Source: Isoptericola sediminis
Lineage (GTDB): Bacteria; Actinomycetota; Actinomycetes; Actinomycetales; Cellulomonadaceae
DNA length: 64,000 nucleotides
NCBI RefSeq assembly: GCF_013085345.1
Contig: NZ_JABFAJ010000022.1
Coordinates: 20,040-84,039 of the forward strand
Reading direction: 5' to 3'
A program made the position numbers and the translations under genes. Shown here in pieces: positions 33,301 to 42,894 of the stretch (the first letter of the stretch is position 1; each line of letters begins with the position of its first letter). The notes under the pieces are model-generated. The model did no database searches, had not been told where the DNA came from, and saw only the letters and a list, made by a program, of their open reading frames with translations.

Positions 33301-34362
33301 TCAGTCGACGTCGATGTCCCGGTGCCAGGACTCGGTGACGTACTTCGTGCGCCAGCCCAGCTTCGTGTACAGCGACTCGGCGCCGGTGGGGCTGTCCGCG
33401 TCGACCTCCAGGCCGACACGGTTCCGCCCGCGGGCTGCCGCGTCGGAGATCACCGCGGCCAGCAGCGCGGTCGCCACGCCCCGACCCCGCGCCTCGGCGA
33501 GCGCACCGATGTAGTCGATGTAGGTCCCCCGCACCCCGGAGGCGTCGGGCGCCAGCTCCGACCCCACGAGGGCACCGGCCGGGAACTCCTCGGCCTCGGG
33601 GTCGTCGGGGACGTCAGCGCAGGCGAGCCACCAGTGGTCCCAGCGGTGGCCCGGGTCCTCGCGCAGTCGCTGCACGAACTCCGTGAAGTACTCCTGGTAG
33701 GAGTTGAAGTGGTCCGTGAACGCGGTCTCCAGCACCTGGTGGACGGCGTTGAGGTCCTCGGCCACGGGCATGCCGTTGTCGTGCTGGGCGACACGCCGGA
33801 TCGTCACCCCCGGCTTCGGCTCCGGGAAGGCTCCCGGCTCGGCGTCCTCGGGCGTGACCGGACGCGACATCTGCCACCAGGTGCGCACGTGCCGGAACCC
33901 GGCGTCGGTGAGCCACCCGCGCAGCCGGTCGTCACCGGCGAACGCGCCGGCGTCGAGCTGGGTGGTGGACTCACCGCGGAGCTGGGCCATCTCCCGGCCG
34001 ATCTCGGCGAGCTCGGCGTAGCACCAGGCCGCGAGGAGGTCCTGCGTGCCCTCGGGCAGCGTCCGGTCGATCTCGATGCCCAGCACGCTGCGGCCGGCCG
34101 CGCGGTCGTGGGCGTGGGCCCAGGCACGGATCACGTCGTCAGCGTCCTTGACGGCCAGGTGCCGCCGCGTCCAGGAGGCGGCGCCGGCGACCTCGTTCTC
34201 GATCTGGGCGGTGTCGACGGTGTCGGATCCGGTGTGTGGTGCGGCCTGCAGCGCCCGGAGCTCGCCCAGCCGGGGCACGTCGGCAAGGTCGGGAACCACC
34301 ACCGTCCAGCCCTCGGGCAGCGTCACGGAAGGTCGGTCGTTCTCGGGATTCACGACACCCAT
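33301..34362 (-). CDS. Tandem GNAT-family acetyltransferase
   Basis: This 353-residue protein appears to contain two GNAT domains in tandem; the second (about residues 185-350) has the acetyl-CoA binding loop EARGRGVATALLAA near residue 295 (R/Q-xxG-x-G/A). The first half is diverged and is probably structural. The ATG at 34362 is used; a GTG 9 bases further in would give better spacing to GGAAG and is an alternative. The acceptor substrate is unknown. Confidence 0.85.
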   Translation of the reverse strand: MGVVNPENDRPSVTLPEGWTVVVPDLADVPRLGELRALQAAPHTGSDTVDTAQIENEVAGAASWTRRHLAVKDADDVIRAWAHAHDRAAGRSVLGIEIDRTLPEGTQDLLAAWCYAELAEIGREMAQLRGESTTQLDAGAFAGDDRLRGWLTDAGFRHVRTWWQMSRPVTPEDAEPGAFPEPKPGVTIRRVAQHDNGMPVAEDLNAVHQVLETAFTDHFNSYQEYFTEFVQRLREDPGHRWDHWWLACADVPDDPEAEEFPAGALVGSELAPDASGVRGTYIDYIGALAEARGRGVATALLAAVISDAAARGRNRVGLEVDADSPTGAESLYTKLGWRTKYVTESWHRDIDVD

Positions 34363-34401
34363 TCTTCCAGGTCGACCCGACACGCCCGAGCGCGGGGACC
34401 G

Positions 34402-36006
34402 TCAAGCGAAGTTCTTGACCTGCGACAACAGCTCGGGTAGACGCCGCTCGTAGACCCGTGCGCCCCACCGCGCACCGATGACGACGGCGGCCCCGCCGGT
34501 GGCGACGCCGACGACGCCGGTGGCCCACCACCATGCTCCGGCCCCGGTGACGGCTGCCGCGACACCCGCTCCCACGGTCGGCAGGAGCAGGGCCACGATG
34601 ACGGCGACCGCGGCCATCTGCGCCACCAGCGTCGCCACGGTCGCGCCCTGCGGCTTCCGGAAGGGGCTCTCGCCCGGTCTCGGTACGGGATAGACGAGGC
34701 GCGCCGAGGCCACGCTGGAGGTGCCCAGCGTGGCCCCGAGCACCCCGACGCCGCCGCCGAGCAACGCGGGCAGCAGGTCCCACCGCCCGGCGACCCCGGC
34801 ACTCGTGACGGACAGCGCGGCCACGAGCGGGACACCGAGCGCCAGCACCGGCAGCATGCGCCCCCAGCGGTCGGCGCGACCCGGCACGCCGGTCGCCACG
34901 TGCAGCGCGAAGGCGGTGTTGTCGTAGCCGACGTCGTTCGACACCGCGAAGCCGAGGACGAACGCCACGACCGGGACCACGAGCACGAGCAGCCCGGCAC
35001 CCGACCCGCTGGAGACTCCGACGACCACGAGGACCACCGGAAGGAGCGGGACGACCGCCAGCGACGTCGCGTACCGCGGGTCCCGCAGCCAGTAGGTGGC
35101 GCACCGCGCCGCCACGGCGCCCATGGGCGTCGCGGGCAGCCGGTCGAACCATCCGAGCCCCCGGGCCGTTCCCGCGGCGGCACCTCCGCGCGGGCTGACC
35201 AGCGCCCGGGCCAGCGCCCGGTCCCAGATCACGGCGAGCAGAGCCAGGGTCCCCGCCGCGACGGCCACCCGCGCGCCGGCGAGTCCCCACGCGCCGTCGT
35301 GCACCGCCGCCGGGATCGACCAGGGCGCCCCGAACGGCGTCCAGGCCAGGACGCGTGCCGCCGGCGCCAGGGCCGACGGCACGAGTTCGTCGGGACCGAC
35401 CGTCACCTCGCCCCGTGCGGCGGTCCTCGACGACAGCCAGGCGAAGAAGGGACCGATCGCCAGCAGCGGGATCACCGCGACGACCATGAGGACCTCCCGG
35501 TAGCGCCGTGACTCCAGCAACGGCGCGCAGAGCGCCGTGGTGGCCCGCGCCCCGACGACGCACAGCCCGACCCCCAGGACGGCGCCCGCGAGCGCCGCGA
35601 CCAGGGCGACCGGGTCGGAGGCCCAGGCGAAGGAGACCCCGAGGGCGGCGAGCGACGTGACCAGGGCCGGCACCGAGACGAGCGCGGCCGCGGCCAGCCC
35701 CGCGACGAGCTGCCGGCGCGGGATCGCGTAGGTCGTGAACCGAAGGGGGTCGAGCGTCGCGTCCAGCCCGTAGGCGAACAACGGCACGACCCACCAGCCC
35801 AGCACGACGACGGAGCCCACCAGCGTCACGAACTGCCCGGTCAGCACAGGGTCGGCCCGGCCGCCCACGACCGCGGCGCCCACGCCGAGGAACACCAGGG
35901 ACAGCCCGTACAGCGTCGCCACCACGAGCCCGATGGTGTGCCACACGCTGCGGCGCAGGGTGTTGCCGAGCAGGGTCAGCTTGAGTCGGACGAGGTGCGC
36001 AACCAC
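34402..36006 (-). CDS. ABC-2-type exporter permease
   Basis: This membrane protein of 534 residues has roughly twelve hydrophobic segments, with no signal peptide. The GTG at 36006 has GGGAGG six bases upstream. It overlaps the end of the ATPase gene by 31 bp, so both are co-translated. A two-gene ABC exporter of drugs, peptides or lipids is the natural interpretation; nothing in the sequence identifies the substrate. Confidence 0.85.
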   Translation of the reverse strand: MVAHLVRLKLTLLGNTLRRSVWHTIGLVVATLYGLSLVFLGVGAAVVGGRADPVLTGQFVTLVGSVVVLGWWVVPLFAYGLDATLDPLRFTTYAIPRRQLVAGLAAAALVSVPALVTSLAALGVSFAWASDPVALVAALAGAVLGVGLCVVGARATTALCAPLLESRRYREVLMVVAVIPLLAIGPFFAWLSSRTAARGEVTVGPDELVPSALAPAARVLAWTPFGAPWSIPAAVHDGAWGLAGARVAVAAGTLALLAVIWDRALARALVSPRGGAAAGTARGLGWFDRLPATPMGAVAARCATYWLRDPRYATSLAVVPLLPVVLVVVGVSSGSGAGLLVLVVPVVAFVLGFAVSNDVGYDNTAFALHVATGVPGRADRWGRMLPVLALGVPLVAALSVTSAGVAGRWDLLPALLGGGVGVLGATLGTSSVASARLVYPVPRPGESPFRKPQGATVATLVAQMAAVAVIVALLLPTVGAGVAAAVTGAGAWWWATGVVGVATGGAAVVIGARWGARVYERRLPELLSQVKNFA

Positions 36007-36770
36007 TCCAGGCCTCCCGACTCCTTGCGGCCCCCGACCAGGTCGACGAACCGGTCCTCCAGGCTCTGCCCGCCGCGCACGGCGTCGACGGTGCCGGTGT
36101 CGAGCACGTGACCGCCGGCGATGACCGCCACGTGCGTGCACATGCGCTGCACGAGGTCCATGACGTGGCTGGAGACGACCACGGTGCCGCCGTCGTCGGC
36201 GTAGCGCCGCAGGATGTCGCGGATGTTGGCCGCGCTGACCGGGTCGACGGCCTCGAACGGTTCGTCGAGCACCAGCACGCGCGGCGCGTGGATCATCGCG
36301 CCGGCCAGGGCGATCTTCTTGGTCATCCCCGCGGAGTAGTCGACCACGAGGGTGTCGCGGTCGGCGGTGAGGTCCATCGCCGCCAGCAGGTCCTCGCTGC
36401 GCCGGGCCACGGTGTCGCGGTCGAGGCCGCGCAGCAGCCCGGCGTAGGTCAGCAGCTGGGCGCCGGTGAGGCGGTCGAAGAGCCGCAGACCGTCCGGCAG
36501 CACCCCGAGCAGGGGTTTGGCCCGGTCCGGTTCGGCCCACAGGTCGACGCCGAGCACGTGCGCCGTCCCGAAGTCCGGTCGCAGGAGACCGGTGGCCATC
36601 GACAGCGCCGTCGTCTTGCCGGCGCCGTTCGGCCCGACGAGCCCGTAGAACGAGCCGGCGGGCACGTCCAGGTCGATCCCGGCCACGGCGATCTTCTGGC
36701 CGAACCGCTTCCACAGGCCCCGCAGGCTGAGGGCCGCGGTGGTGTCGGGGGGCACGGCGGGATGCGTCAC
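35976..36770 (-). CDS. ABC-2-type exporter ATPase
   Basis: This 264-residue ATPase has Walker [10 protein letters not shown], the Walker B VLVLDEP and an H-loop SSH. Its signature is YSAGMTKK, not LSGGQ, a variant found in CcmA-like exporters. The GTG at 36770 lies six bases after TACGGT (minus strand), so the transcript is probably leaderless. The gene is divergent from rmuC. Confidence 0.9.
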   Translation of the reverse strand: MTHPAVPPDTTAALSLRGLWKRFGQKIAVAGIDLDVPAGSFYGLVGPNGAGKTTALSMATGLLRPDFGTAHVLGVDLWAEPDRAKPLLGVLPDGLRLFDRLTGAQLLTYAGLLRGLDRDTVARRSEDLLAAMDLTADRDTLVVDYSAGMTKKIALAGAMIHAPRVLVLDEPFEAVDPVSAANIRDILRRYADDGGTVVVSSHVMDLVQRMCTHVAVIAGGHVLDTGTVDAVRGGQSLEDRFVDLVGGRKESGGLEWLRTSSDSS

Positions 36771-36776
36771 GGCCCC

Positions 36777-36782
36777 ACCGTA
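36777..36782 (-). promoter_or_regulatory. Leaderless -10 box of the ABC-2 operon
   Basis: TACGGT on the minus strand ends six bases before the GTG start codon of the ATPase gene. Confidence 0.45.
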
Positions 36783-36851
36783 GCCCTCCGTCGCACCTGC
36801 TCACGGTGGGTCGTCCGCGTCCTGTCGGTGGGCCGTGGCAGCCTGGCGTGC

Positions 36852-38381
36852 ATGGAGACGACGACCGCTCTGCTGCTCGCACTCGGCACCCTCGCGGTGG
36901 GGGTGGTGCTCGGGTGGCTCTGGCACTCCTCGCGGGCCGTCGGACGGAACCGCTCCGAGGAGATCGAGACCGTCCGCCTGCACAGCGAGCTCGAGGGAGC
37001 GCGCCGCGAGATCGCCCACCTGCGCGAGCAGGTGGAGCTGACGCGCGGCGACGGTGACCGCCGGGTGGCCGAGGCCGAGCAGCGCCACCAGCGCGAGGTG
37101 ACCGCGGTGCGCGAGCAGGCCGAGCGCCAGGTGGCCGAGGTCAAGGGTGACCAGGAGCGCATGGCCCAGCAGTTCCGCTCGCTGGCCGGCGAGGCCCTGT
37201 CGTCCTCCAACCGTCAGTTCCTGGAGCTGGCCGAGCAGCGCCTCAAGCAGTCCACCGTCCGGCACGACGAGGCCCTCGCCCAGCGCGAGGAGGCCTTCAA
37301 GGCGCTCGTCGACCCGATCGGCCAGAGCCTGGAGAAGGTCCGCACGGAGGTGGCCGAGCAGGAGAAGCGGCGCATCGAGTTCGACTCTCGTCTCACCGAG
37401 AACATGCGCAGCCTCGCCGACGTCTCGGGCGAGCTGCGCAAGGGCACCAGCGACCTGGTGACCGCCCTGCGCTCCTCGCAGGAGCGCGGCGCCTGGGGCG
37501 AGCTGCAGCTCCAGCGTGTCGTCGAGGCCGCGGGCATGATCGAGCAGGTCGACTTCGACGTCCAGGTCCAGGCGACCAACGACGACGGCGAGACGTTGCG
37601 CCCCGACCTCGTCGTGAACCTGGCCGGCGGCAAGCACATCGTGGTCGACTCCAAGGTCGCGTTCCTCGGCTACCTGGAGGCCCAGCAGTCGGAGGACCCG
37701 GCGGTGCGCGACCAGCGCATGGCGGCGCACGTGCGGCACATGCGCAAGCATGTCGACGACCTGGCGTCCAAGCGGTACTGGGACCTGTTCGACAACGCCC
37801 CCGAGTTCGTCGTCATGTTCGTGCCGGCCGAGTCGTTCCTGTCGGCGGCGCTGGAGCGCGACCCCGCGCTCATGGAGGACGCCGCACGCAAGAACGTCAT
37901 CCTGGCCAGCCCCGTGACGCTGCTGGCCCTGCTGCGCACCGTGGCCTACTCCTGGCGCCAGCAGGCCCTGGCCGACAACGCCCAGCGCGTGCTCAAGGTC
38001 GGCAAGGAGCTGCACTCGCGCCTGGTGACGATGACCGACCACGTCACCAAGATGGGCAAGTCCCTCGACGGCGCCACGAAGAACTACAACAAGATGATCG
38101 GCTCGCTGGAGCGCAACGTGCTCACGTCCGCGCGCCGCATGGTCGAGCTCGACGTCGTCGACGCGCGGGACGAGATCGACGAGATGAAGGGCCTCGAGGA
38201 GACCACCCGCCCCATCACCAAGCCGGAGCTCCTCGCCGCCGAGGAGGGCGGCGTCGTCGGCATCGGCCAGGTGAGCCTCGACGACGACCGCGACTCGGTC
38301 GACAGCCTCGTCGACACCGACCGCCGCGCGCTGCAGCGCGCCCAGGCCGACACCTCCCGCGGTGAGTCCGCCGCCGGCTGA
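36852..38381 (+). CDS. rmuC: DNA recombination protein RmuC
   Basis: This is a predicted nuclease-domain protein of 509 residues that limits inverted-repeat rearrangement. An N-terminal membrane anchor (ALLLALGTLAVGVVLGWLW) is followed by a long coiled coil (about 30-190) and the RmuC domain, with RGAWGELQLQ, the VVDSKV motif and FVPAESFL, to about residue 440. The ATG at 36852 starts directly before the anchor. The C-terminal 70 residues are acidic and less conserved. It is divergent from the ABC-2 operon and convergent with ispH, sharing a terminator. Confidence 0.95.
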   Translation: METTTALLLALGTLAVGVVLGWLWHSSRAVGRNRSEEIETVRLHSELEGARREIAHLREQVELTRGDGDRRVAEAEQRHQREVTAVREQAERQVAEVKGDQERMAQQFRSLAGEALSSSNRQFLELAEQRLKQSTVRHDEALAQREEAFKALVDPIGQSLEKVRTEVAEQEKRRIEFDSRLTENMRSLADVSGELRKGTSDLVTALRSSQERGAWGELQLQRVVEAAGMIEQVDFDVQVQATNDDGETLRPDLVVNLAGGKHIVVDSKVAFLGYLEAQQSEDPAVRDQRMAAHVRHMRKHVDDLASKRYWDLFDNAPEFVVMFVPAESFLSAALERDPALMEDAARKNVILASPVTLLALLRTVAYSWRQQALADNAQRVLKVGKELHSRLVTMTDHVTKMGKSLDGATKNYNKMIGSLERNVLTSARRMVELDVVDARDEIDEMKGLEETTRPITKPELLAAEEGGVVGIGQVSLDDDRDSVDSLVDTDRRALQRAQADTSRGESAAG

Positions 38382-38397
38382 GCCAGGCGGCGGACTC
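38364..38397. terminator. Bidirectional terminator between rmuC and ispH
   Basis: Perfect 12-bp arms (38364-38375 and 38386-38397) flank a 10-base loop. The left arm lies within the last codons of rmuC, and the right arm ends 11 bp before the ispH stop. Confidence 0.65.
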
Positions 38398-38408
38398 GGT
38401 CCGGCAGG

Positions 38409-39413
38409 TCAGGCGGGCTGGATCGGGAGCTGGCGCGCGTCGCGGGGCGGGCGCAGCTCGCGCGGCAGCGAGAACACCAGGTCCTCCGTCGCGGTGCGCA
38501 CCTCCTCGGGCTCGCCGTAGCCGCGCTCGGCGAGCTGGCGCAGCACGTCGTCGACGAGGATCTCCGGCACCGAGGCACCCGACGTCACGCCGACGGTGGT
38601 CACACCCTCGAACCAGGAGTCCTGGATCTCGGCGGCCCGGTCCACGCGGTAGGACGTGCGTGCCCCGGCGTCCAGCGCCACCTCGACCAGACGCACGGAG
38701 TTGGACGAGTTGGCCGACCCCACCACGATGACCAGGTCGCACTCCGGCGAGAGCTTCTTGACCGCCACCTGGCGGTTCTGGGTGGCGTAGCAGATGTCGT
38801 CGCTGGGCGGGTCGGCCAGGTTCGGGAACCGCTCGCGCAGGCGGCGCACCGTCTCCATCGTCTCGTCCACGGACAGCGTCGTCTGGGACAGCCACACCAC
38901 GTTGTCGGGGTCCGGGACCTCGACGACGTCGGCCTCCTCGGGCGAGTTCACCACGATGGTGTGCTCCGGCGCCTCGCCGGCGGTGCCCTCGACCTCCTCG
39001 TGGCCGTCGTGGCCGATGAGCAGGATCGTCTTGTCCGCCTTGGCGAACCGCACCGCCTCCTTGTGCACCTTCGTCACCAGCGGGCAGGTGGCGTCGATGG
39101 TCTGCAGGTCGCGGGAGGCTGCGGACTCGCGCACGGCCGGGGAGACGCCGTGGGCGGAGAAGACCACGCGGGCCCCGCGCGGGACCTCGTCGGCCTCCTC
39201 GACGAAGATCGCGCCCCGTTCGCGCAGCGTCTCGACGACGTGCTTGTTGTGCACGATCTCCTTGCGCACGTACACGGGGGCGCCGTAGTTCTCCAGCGCC
39301 TTCTCGACCGCGACCACGGCGCGGTCGACGCCGGCGCAGTAGCCGCGCGGCGCGGCGAGCAGGACGCGCTTGGTCGAGGTCGGGGGGACGGGGGCCGGTG
39401 CGGTCGCAGTCAC
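38409..39413 (-). CDS. ispH: 4-hydroxy-3-methylbut-2-enyl diphosphate reductase
   Basis: This is the last enzyme of the non-mevalonate isoprenoid pathway, an iron-sulfur reductase that makes IPP and DMAPP. The three cluster-binding Cys are in GYCAGV (about residue 22), DATCPLV and [10 protein letters not shown], and the substrate motif SNSVRL is intact. Its 334 residues match the family. The GTG at 39413 follows a minus-strand TACACT by six bases, which indicates leaderless transcription. It is divergent from xseA. Confidence 0.97.
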   Translation of the reverse strand: MTATAPAPVPPTSTKRVLLAAPRGYCAGVDRAVVAVEKALENYGAPVYVRKEIVHNKHVVETLRERGAIFVEEADEVPRGARVVFSAHGVSPAVRESAASRDLQTIDATCPLVTKVHKEAVRFAKADKTILLIGHDGHEEVEGTAGEAPEHTIVVNSPEEADVVEVPDPDNVVWLSQTTLSVDETMETVRRLRERFPNLADPPSDDICYATQNRQVAVKKLSPECDLVIVVGSANSSNSVRLVEVALDAGARTSYRVDRAAEIQDSWFEGVTTVGVTSGASVPEILVDDVLRQLAERGYGEPEEVRTATEDLVFSLPRELRPPRDARQLPIQPA

Positions 39414-39419
39414 GGTGAC

Positions 39420-39425
39420 AGTGTA
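39420..39425 (-). promoter_or_regulatory. Leaderless -10 box of ispH
   Basis: TACACT on the minus strand, six bases upstream of the GTG. Its sequence and spacing equal the box of the HigBA operon. Confidence 0.5.
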
Positions 39426-39502
39426 GGAGGCCCGTGTGGAGGGTCGGTGACGGCCGACGCCGCAGGACCTCCCACGTCAGGAGCGCTGTGGGTGGCGTGG
39501 GG

Positions 39503-39508
39503 CATGCT
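39503..39508 (+). promoter_or_regulatory. Possible leaderless -10 box of xseA
   Basis: CATGCT lies seven bases upstream of the GTG at 39516. The fit to TANNNT is imperfect. Confidence 0.35.
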
Positions 39509-39515
39509 GGGGGCC

Positions 39516-40790
39516 GTGACCGACGCGACCGGACCCGACCGAACGGGCCACGACGTCCAGCCGCTGCCCGAGCGGGCCGCCGAGACGACCGCCGAGCGGC
39601 CGTGGCCCGTGCGCCTGCTGTCGCACAAGATCCGCGACTACGTGGCGCGCATGTCCCCGGTGTGGGTCGAGGGGCAGGTCGTCGAGCACACCTACCGGCG
39701 CGGGTCCGGGATGCAGTTCCTCACCCTGCGCGACACCGACGTCGAGGCGTCGTTGCCCGTCAACATGCTCACCCGGGCGTTCGACGGCCTCGACGCCAAG
39801 CCCCAGGTGGGCGACCACGTCGTGGTGCACGCCAAGCCGGAGTTCTGGATCAAGGCCGGGCGGATGTCCCTGCGGGCCGCCGCCGTGCGCCAGGTCGGCG
39901 TCGGCGAGCTGCTCGCCCGGATCGAGCAGCTGCGCCGGGTCCTGGCGGCCGAGGGGCTGTTCGACGTCGAGCGGAAGCGCCCGCTGCCGTTCCTGCCGTC
40001 CGTCGTCGGCCTGGTCTGCGGCCGGGAGTCCAAGGCCGAGCACGACGTCGTGGTCAACGCCCGCGCCCGCTGGCCGCAGGTGCGCTTCGAGATCCGCGAG
40101 GTGGCGGTCCAGGGCGTCAACGCGGTGACGGAGGTCGGCGACGCCCTCGCGGCGCTGGACGCCGACCCGACCGTCGACGTGATCATCCTGGCGCGCGGCG
40201 GCGGGTCGGTCGAGGACCTGCTGCCCTTCAGCAACGAGGCCCTGGTCCGGCGTGTCGCGGCGTGCACGACGCCGCTGGTCAGCGCCATCGGGCACGAGAC
40301 GGACACCCCTCTGGTCGACCTGGTGGCGGACCACCGGGCCTCGACCCCGACGGACGCCGCCAAGTGCGTGGTCCCCGACGTCGCCGAGGAGCGCGACCGC
40401 GTCGTCCAGGCACGTCAGCGCATGCGCGGCGCCGTGCACGGCATGCTGCAGCGGGAGCAGCACGGTCTCGACGCCGTCCGCTCCCGGCCGGTCCTGGCCC
40501 GGCCGGAGTCGATGCTCGACGGTCGCGCGACCGAGGTCGCCGAGCACGTGCGGCACGCTCGTCACCTGCTGCGCGCGGCCCTGCTGACGGCGTCCGGCGA
40601 CGTCGGCCGGCTCGCCGCGCAGGTCCGCGCCCTCTCGCCGGCCTCCACGCTCGACCGCGGGTACGCCGTCGTGCAGCGTGCCGACGGTGCGGTGGTGCGT
40701 GCCGCGGACGAGGTCGCCGCCGGTGATCCCGTGCACGTCCGGCTCGCCGTGGGCGCGCTCGACGCCGAGGTCACCTCCACCTCGCCCTGA
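39516..40790 (+). CDS. xseA: Exodeoxyribonuclease VII large subunit
   Basis: This 424-residue protein has the N-terminal OB domain (VWVEGQVVE, FLTLRDTD), the catalytic core with VIILARGGGSVEDLLPFSNE and IGHETDTPLVDLVADHRASTPTDAA, and a short C-terminal tail. It digests single-stranded DNA with the small subunit XseB. The GTG at 39516 is preferred over an ATG 12 bp upstream. XseB is encoded at 42625, separated from it by the reverse-oriented ABC-F gene. Confidence 0.95.
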   Translation: MTDATGPDRTGHDVQPLPERAAETTAERPWPVRLLSHKIRDYVARMSPVWVEGQVVEHTYRRGSGMQFLTLRDTDVEASLPVNMLTRAFDGLDAKPQVGDHVVVHAKPEFWIKAGRMSLRAAAVRQVGVGELLARIEQLRRVLAAEGLFDVERKRPLPFLPSVVGLVCGRESKAEHDVVVNARARWPQVRFEIREVAVQGVNAVTEVGDALAALDADPTVDVIILARGGGSVEDLLPFSNEALVRRVAACTTPLVSAIGHETDTPLVDLVADHRASTPTDAAKCVVPDVAEERDRVVQARQRMRGAVHGMLQREQHGLDAVRSRPVLARPESMLDGRATEVAEHVRHARHLLRAALLTASGDVGRLAAQVRALSPASTLDRGYAVVQRADGAVVRAADEVAAGDPVHVRLAVGALDAEVTSTSP

Positions 40791-40810
40791 CGGGCCTCGG
40801 CACCTCTCCC

Positions 40811-40882
40811 CTGCCGTTGTGGGCGTGAAATCTGCGGGTCAGCGCCCCGTGGGCACCGCAGATTCCATGCCCACAACGGCAG
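40811..40882. repeat. Dispersed inverted repeat, copy 1 (between xseA and ABC-F gene)
   Basis: Arms of 27 bp (40811-40837 and 40856-40882, two differences) surround an 18-base loop that can fold further. The left arm contains GTTGTGGGCGTGAAATC. It fills the gap between convergent genes and can terminate both. Confidence 0.8.
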
Positions 40883-40885
40883 AGG

Positions 40886-42505
40886 TCAGCGGACGCGTTC
40901 GACGCGGTCCTCGTCCCAGACCGGCTCGAGGGTCTCGCGCACCCGGCCGTCCGCGCCGAACACGAGGAACCGGTCGAAACCGCGGGCGAACCAGCGGTCG
41001 TGCGTGACCGCCAGGACCGTGCCTTCGAACGCCTCCAGCCCCTCCTGCAGCGCGTCCGCGCTGGCGAGGTCGAGGTTGTCGGTCGGCTCGTCGAGCAGCA
41101 GCGCGGTGCAGCCGCCCAGCTCGAGCTGCAGGATCTGGAAGCGCGCCTGCTGCCCGCCGGACAGCCGGTCGAACGGACGGTCCGCGGCGCCGTGCAGCTC
41201 GTAGCGCCGCAGCGCCGACATGGCCGCGCCGCGGTCCTGCGCGTGGTCGGCCCACAGCACGTCCACCAGCGTGCGGCCCGCGAGCTCCGGGTGGGCGTGC
41301 GTCTGCGCGAAGTGCCCGGGGACCACGCGTGCGCCGAGCCGCCACTGGCCCGTGTGCGCGACGTCGGCGCCGGCCAGGAGCCGCAGGAAGTGCGACTTCC
41401 CGGACCCGTTGGACCCCAGCACCGCGACCCGCTCGCCGTAGAAGACCTCGAGGTCGAACGGCTGCATCAGGCCGGTGAGCCCGAGCGCCTCGCAGGTGAC
41501 GGCCCGGGTCCCCGTCCGCCCGCCGCGCAACCGCATCCGGACCTCCTGCTCGCGGGGCGGCTCAGGCGGCGGACCGGCCTCGGTGAACTTGCGCAGGCGC
41601 GTCTGGGCCGCCCGGTAGCGCGAGGCCATGTCCGGGCTGTTCGCGGCCGCCTGCCGCAGCGTGAGCACGAGCTGGGTGAGCTGCGCGTGCTTCTCGTCCC
41701 ACCGCCGGCGCAGCTCCTCGAACCGGGCGAACCGCTCGCGGCGCGCGGTGTGGAACGTCGCGAAGCCGCCACCGTGGACCCACGCCTCGGAGCCGTCCGC
41801 GCCGGGTTCGAGGGCCACGATGCGGTCGGCGACCCCGGCCAGCAGCTCCCGGTCGTGGGAGACCAGCAGCACCGTCTTGCGGGTCGCCCGCAGGCGGTCC
41901 TCCAGCCACCGCTTGCCCGGGACGTCCAGGTAGTTGTCCGGCTCGTCGAGCAGCAGCACCTCGTCCGACCCGCGCAGCAGCGCCTCGAGGACGAGCCGCT
42001 TCTGCTCGCCGCCGGACAACGTGCGCACCTCCCGCCACTGCGCCCGCTCGAACGGGATCCCGAGGGCCGCCGTCGTGCACACGTCCCACAGCGTCTCGGC
42101 CTCGTAGCCCCGCACCTCCGCCCAGTCGGCGAGCGCCTGGGCGTAGCGCATCTGCGCCGCCTCGTCGTCGACGGCGAGCAGCTCGTCCTCCGCGGTCTCC
42201 ACCGCGCGGGCGGCCTGCCGGATCCGTTCCGGTGCGACGGAGGCCAGGAGCTGGCGCACGGTCGTGGTGTCCCGCACCGAGCCGACGAACTGGGCCATCA
42301 CCCCGAGCCCGCCGCTGACGGTCACCGTGCCGCCGTCGGGGCGGGTGGCGCCGGTCAGGATGCGCAGCAAGGTGGTCTTGCCGGCCCCGTTCGGGCCGAC
42401 CAGCGCGGTCGTGCTGCCCTCCCCGACGCGGAAGGACACGTCGTCGAGCAGCGCACGTCCGTCGGGCAGCACGTGGTCCACGTGCGCCACCTCCAGATGA
42501 CCCAT
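40886..42505 (-). CDS. ABC-F family ATPase
   Basis: This 539-residue soluble protein has two ATP-binding cassettes and no membrane segments. The first cassette has GPNGAGKTT and LSGGEQKR, the second GSNGSGKSH and LSGGQQAR, with an Arg/Lys-rich linker between them (about residues 245-310). The layout is that of ABC-F translation factors, some of which confer ribosome-protection antibiotic resistance. The subgroup cannot be determined here. Start is ATG at 42505. Confidence 0.9.
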   Translation of the reverse strand: MGHLEVAHVDHVLPDGRALLDDVSFRVGEGSTTALVGPNGAGKTTLLRILTGATRPDGGTVTVSGGLGVMAQFVGSVRDTTTVRQLLASVAPERIRQAARAVETAEDELLAVDDEAAQMRYAQALADWAEVRGYEAETLWDVCTTAALGIPFERAQWREVRTLSGGEQKRLVLEALLRGSDEVLLLDEPDNYLDVPGKRWLEDRLRATRKTVLLVSHDRELLAGVADRIVALEPGADGSEAWVHGGGFATFHTARRERFARFEELRRRWDEKHAQLTQLVLTLRQAAANSPDMASRYRAAQTRLRKFTEAGPPPEPPREQEVRMRLRGGRTGTRAVTCEALGLTGLMQPFDLEVFYGERVAVLGSNGSGKSHFLRLLAGADVAHTGQWRLGARVVPGHFAQTHAHPELAGRTLVDVLWADHAQDRGAAMSALRRYELHGAADRPFDRLSGGQQARFQILQLELGGCTALLLDEPTDNLDLASADALQEGLEAFEGTVLAVTHDRWFARGFDRFLVFGADGRVRETLEPVWDEDRVERVR

Positions 42506-42624
42506 GTCCGGATCGTCCGTCGCCGGGGCCCGTCACGGCAACCGGATTTCGGTGCCGGCAGACCGGGCATCCGCTCCCCGGACCCGCCGGGCGCGATGTC
42601 GGGGACGTGCGGTTGACTGTCCTC

Positions 42625-42894
42625 GTGACCGACGCAGACCCCACCCCCGGACCGGCCGACGCCCCCGACGTCGGCACCCTGACGTACGAGCAGGCGCGCG
42701 ACGAGCTCGTCCAGGTCGTCACCCGGCTGGAGGCCGGCGGCGAACCGCTCGAGACCTCGCTCGCCCTGTGGGAACGCGGTGAGGCGCTGGCCGCCCGCTG
42801 CCAGCAGTGGCTCGACGGGGCGCGTGAGCGGCTCGCCGCCGCGCAGTCCGCCACGAGCGCCGAGGCCCCGACGTCGGACGGTGAGGGACGATGA
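42625..42894 (+). CDS. xseB: Exodeoxyribonuclease VII small subunit
   Basis: This is an 89-residue protein with the XseB pattern: [39 protein letters not shown] and a C-terminal coiled end. The GTG at 42625 removes 6 residues of a longer frame that begins at 42607. It overlaps the sugar-kinase gene as ATGA. In many genomes it follows xseA directly; here the ABC-F gene lies between them in the opposite direction. Confidence 0.93.
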   Translation: MTDADPTPGPADAPDVGTLTYEQARDELVQVVTRLEAGGEPLETSLALWERGEALAARCQQWLDGARERLAAAQSATSAEAPTSDGEGR

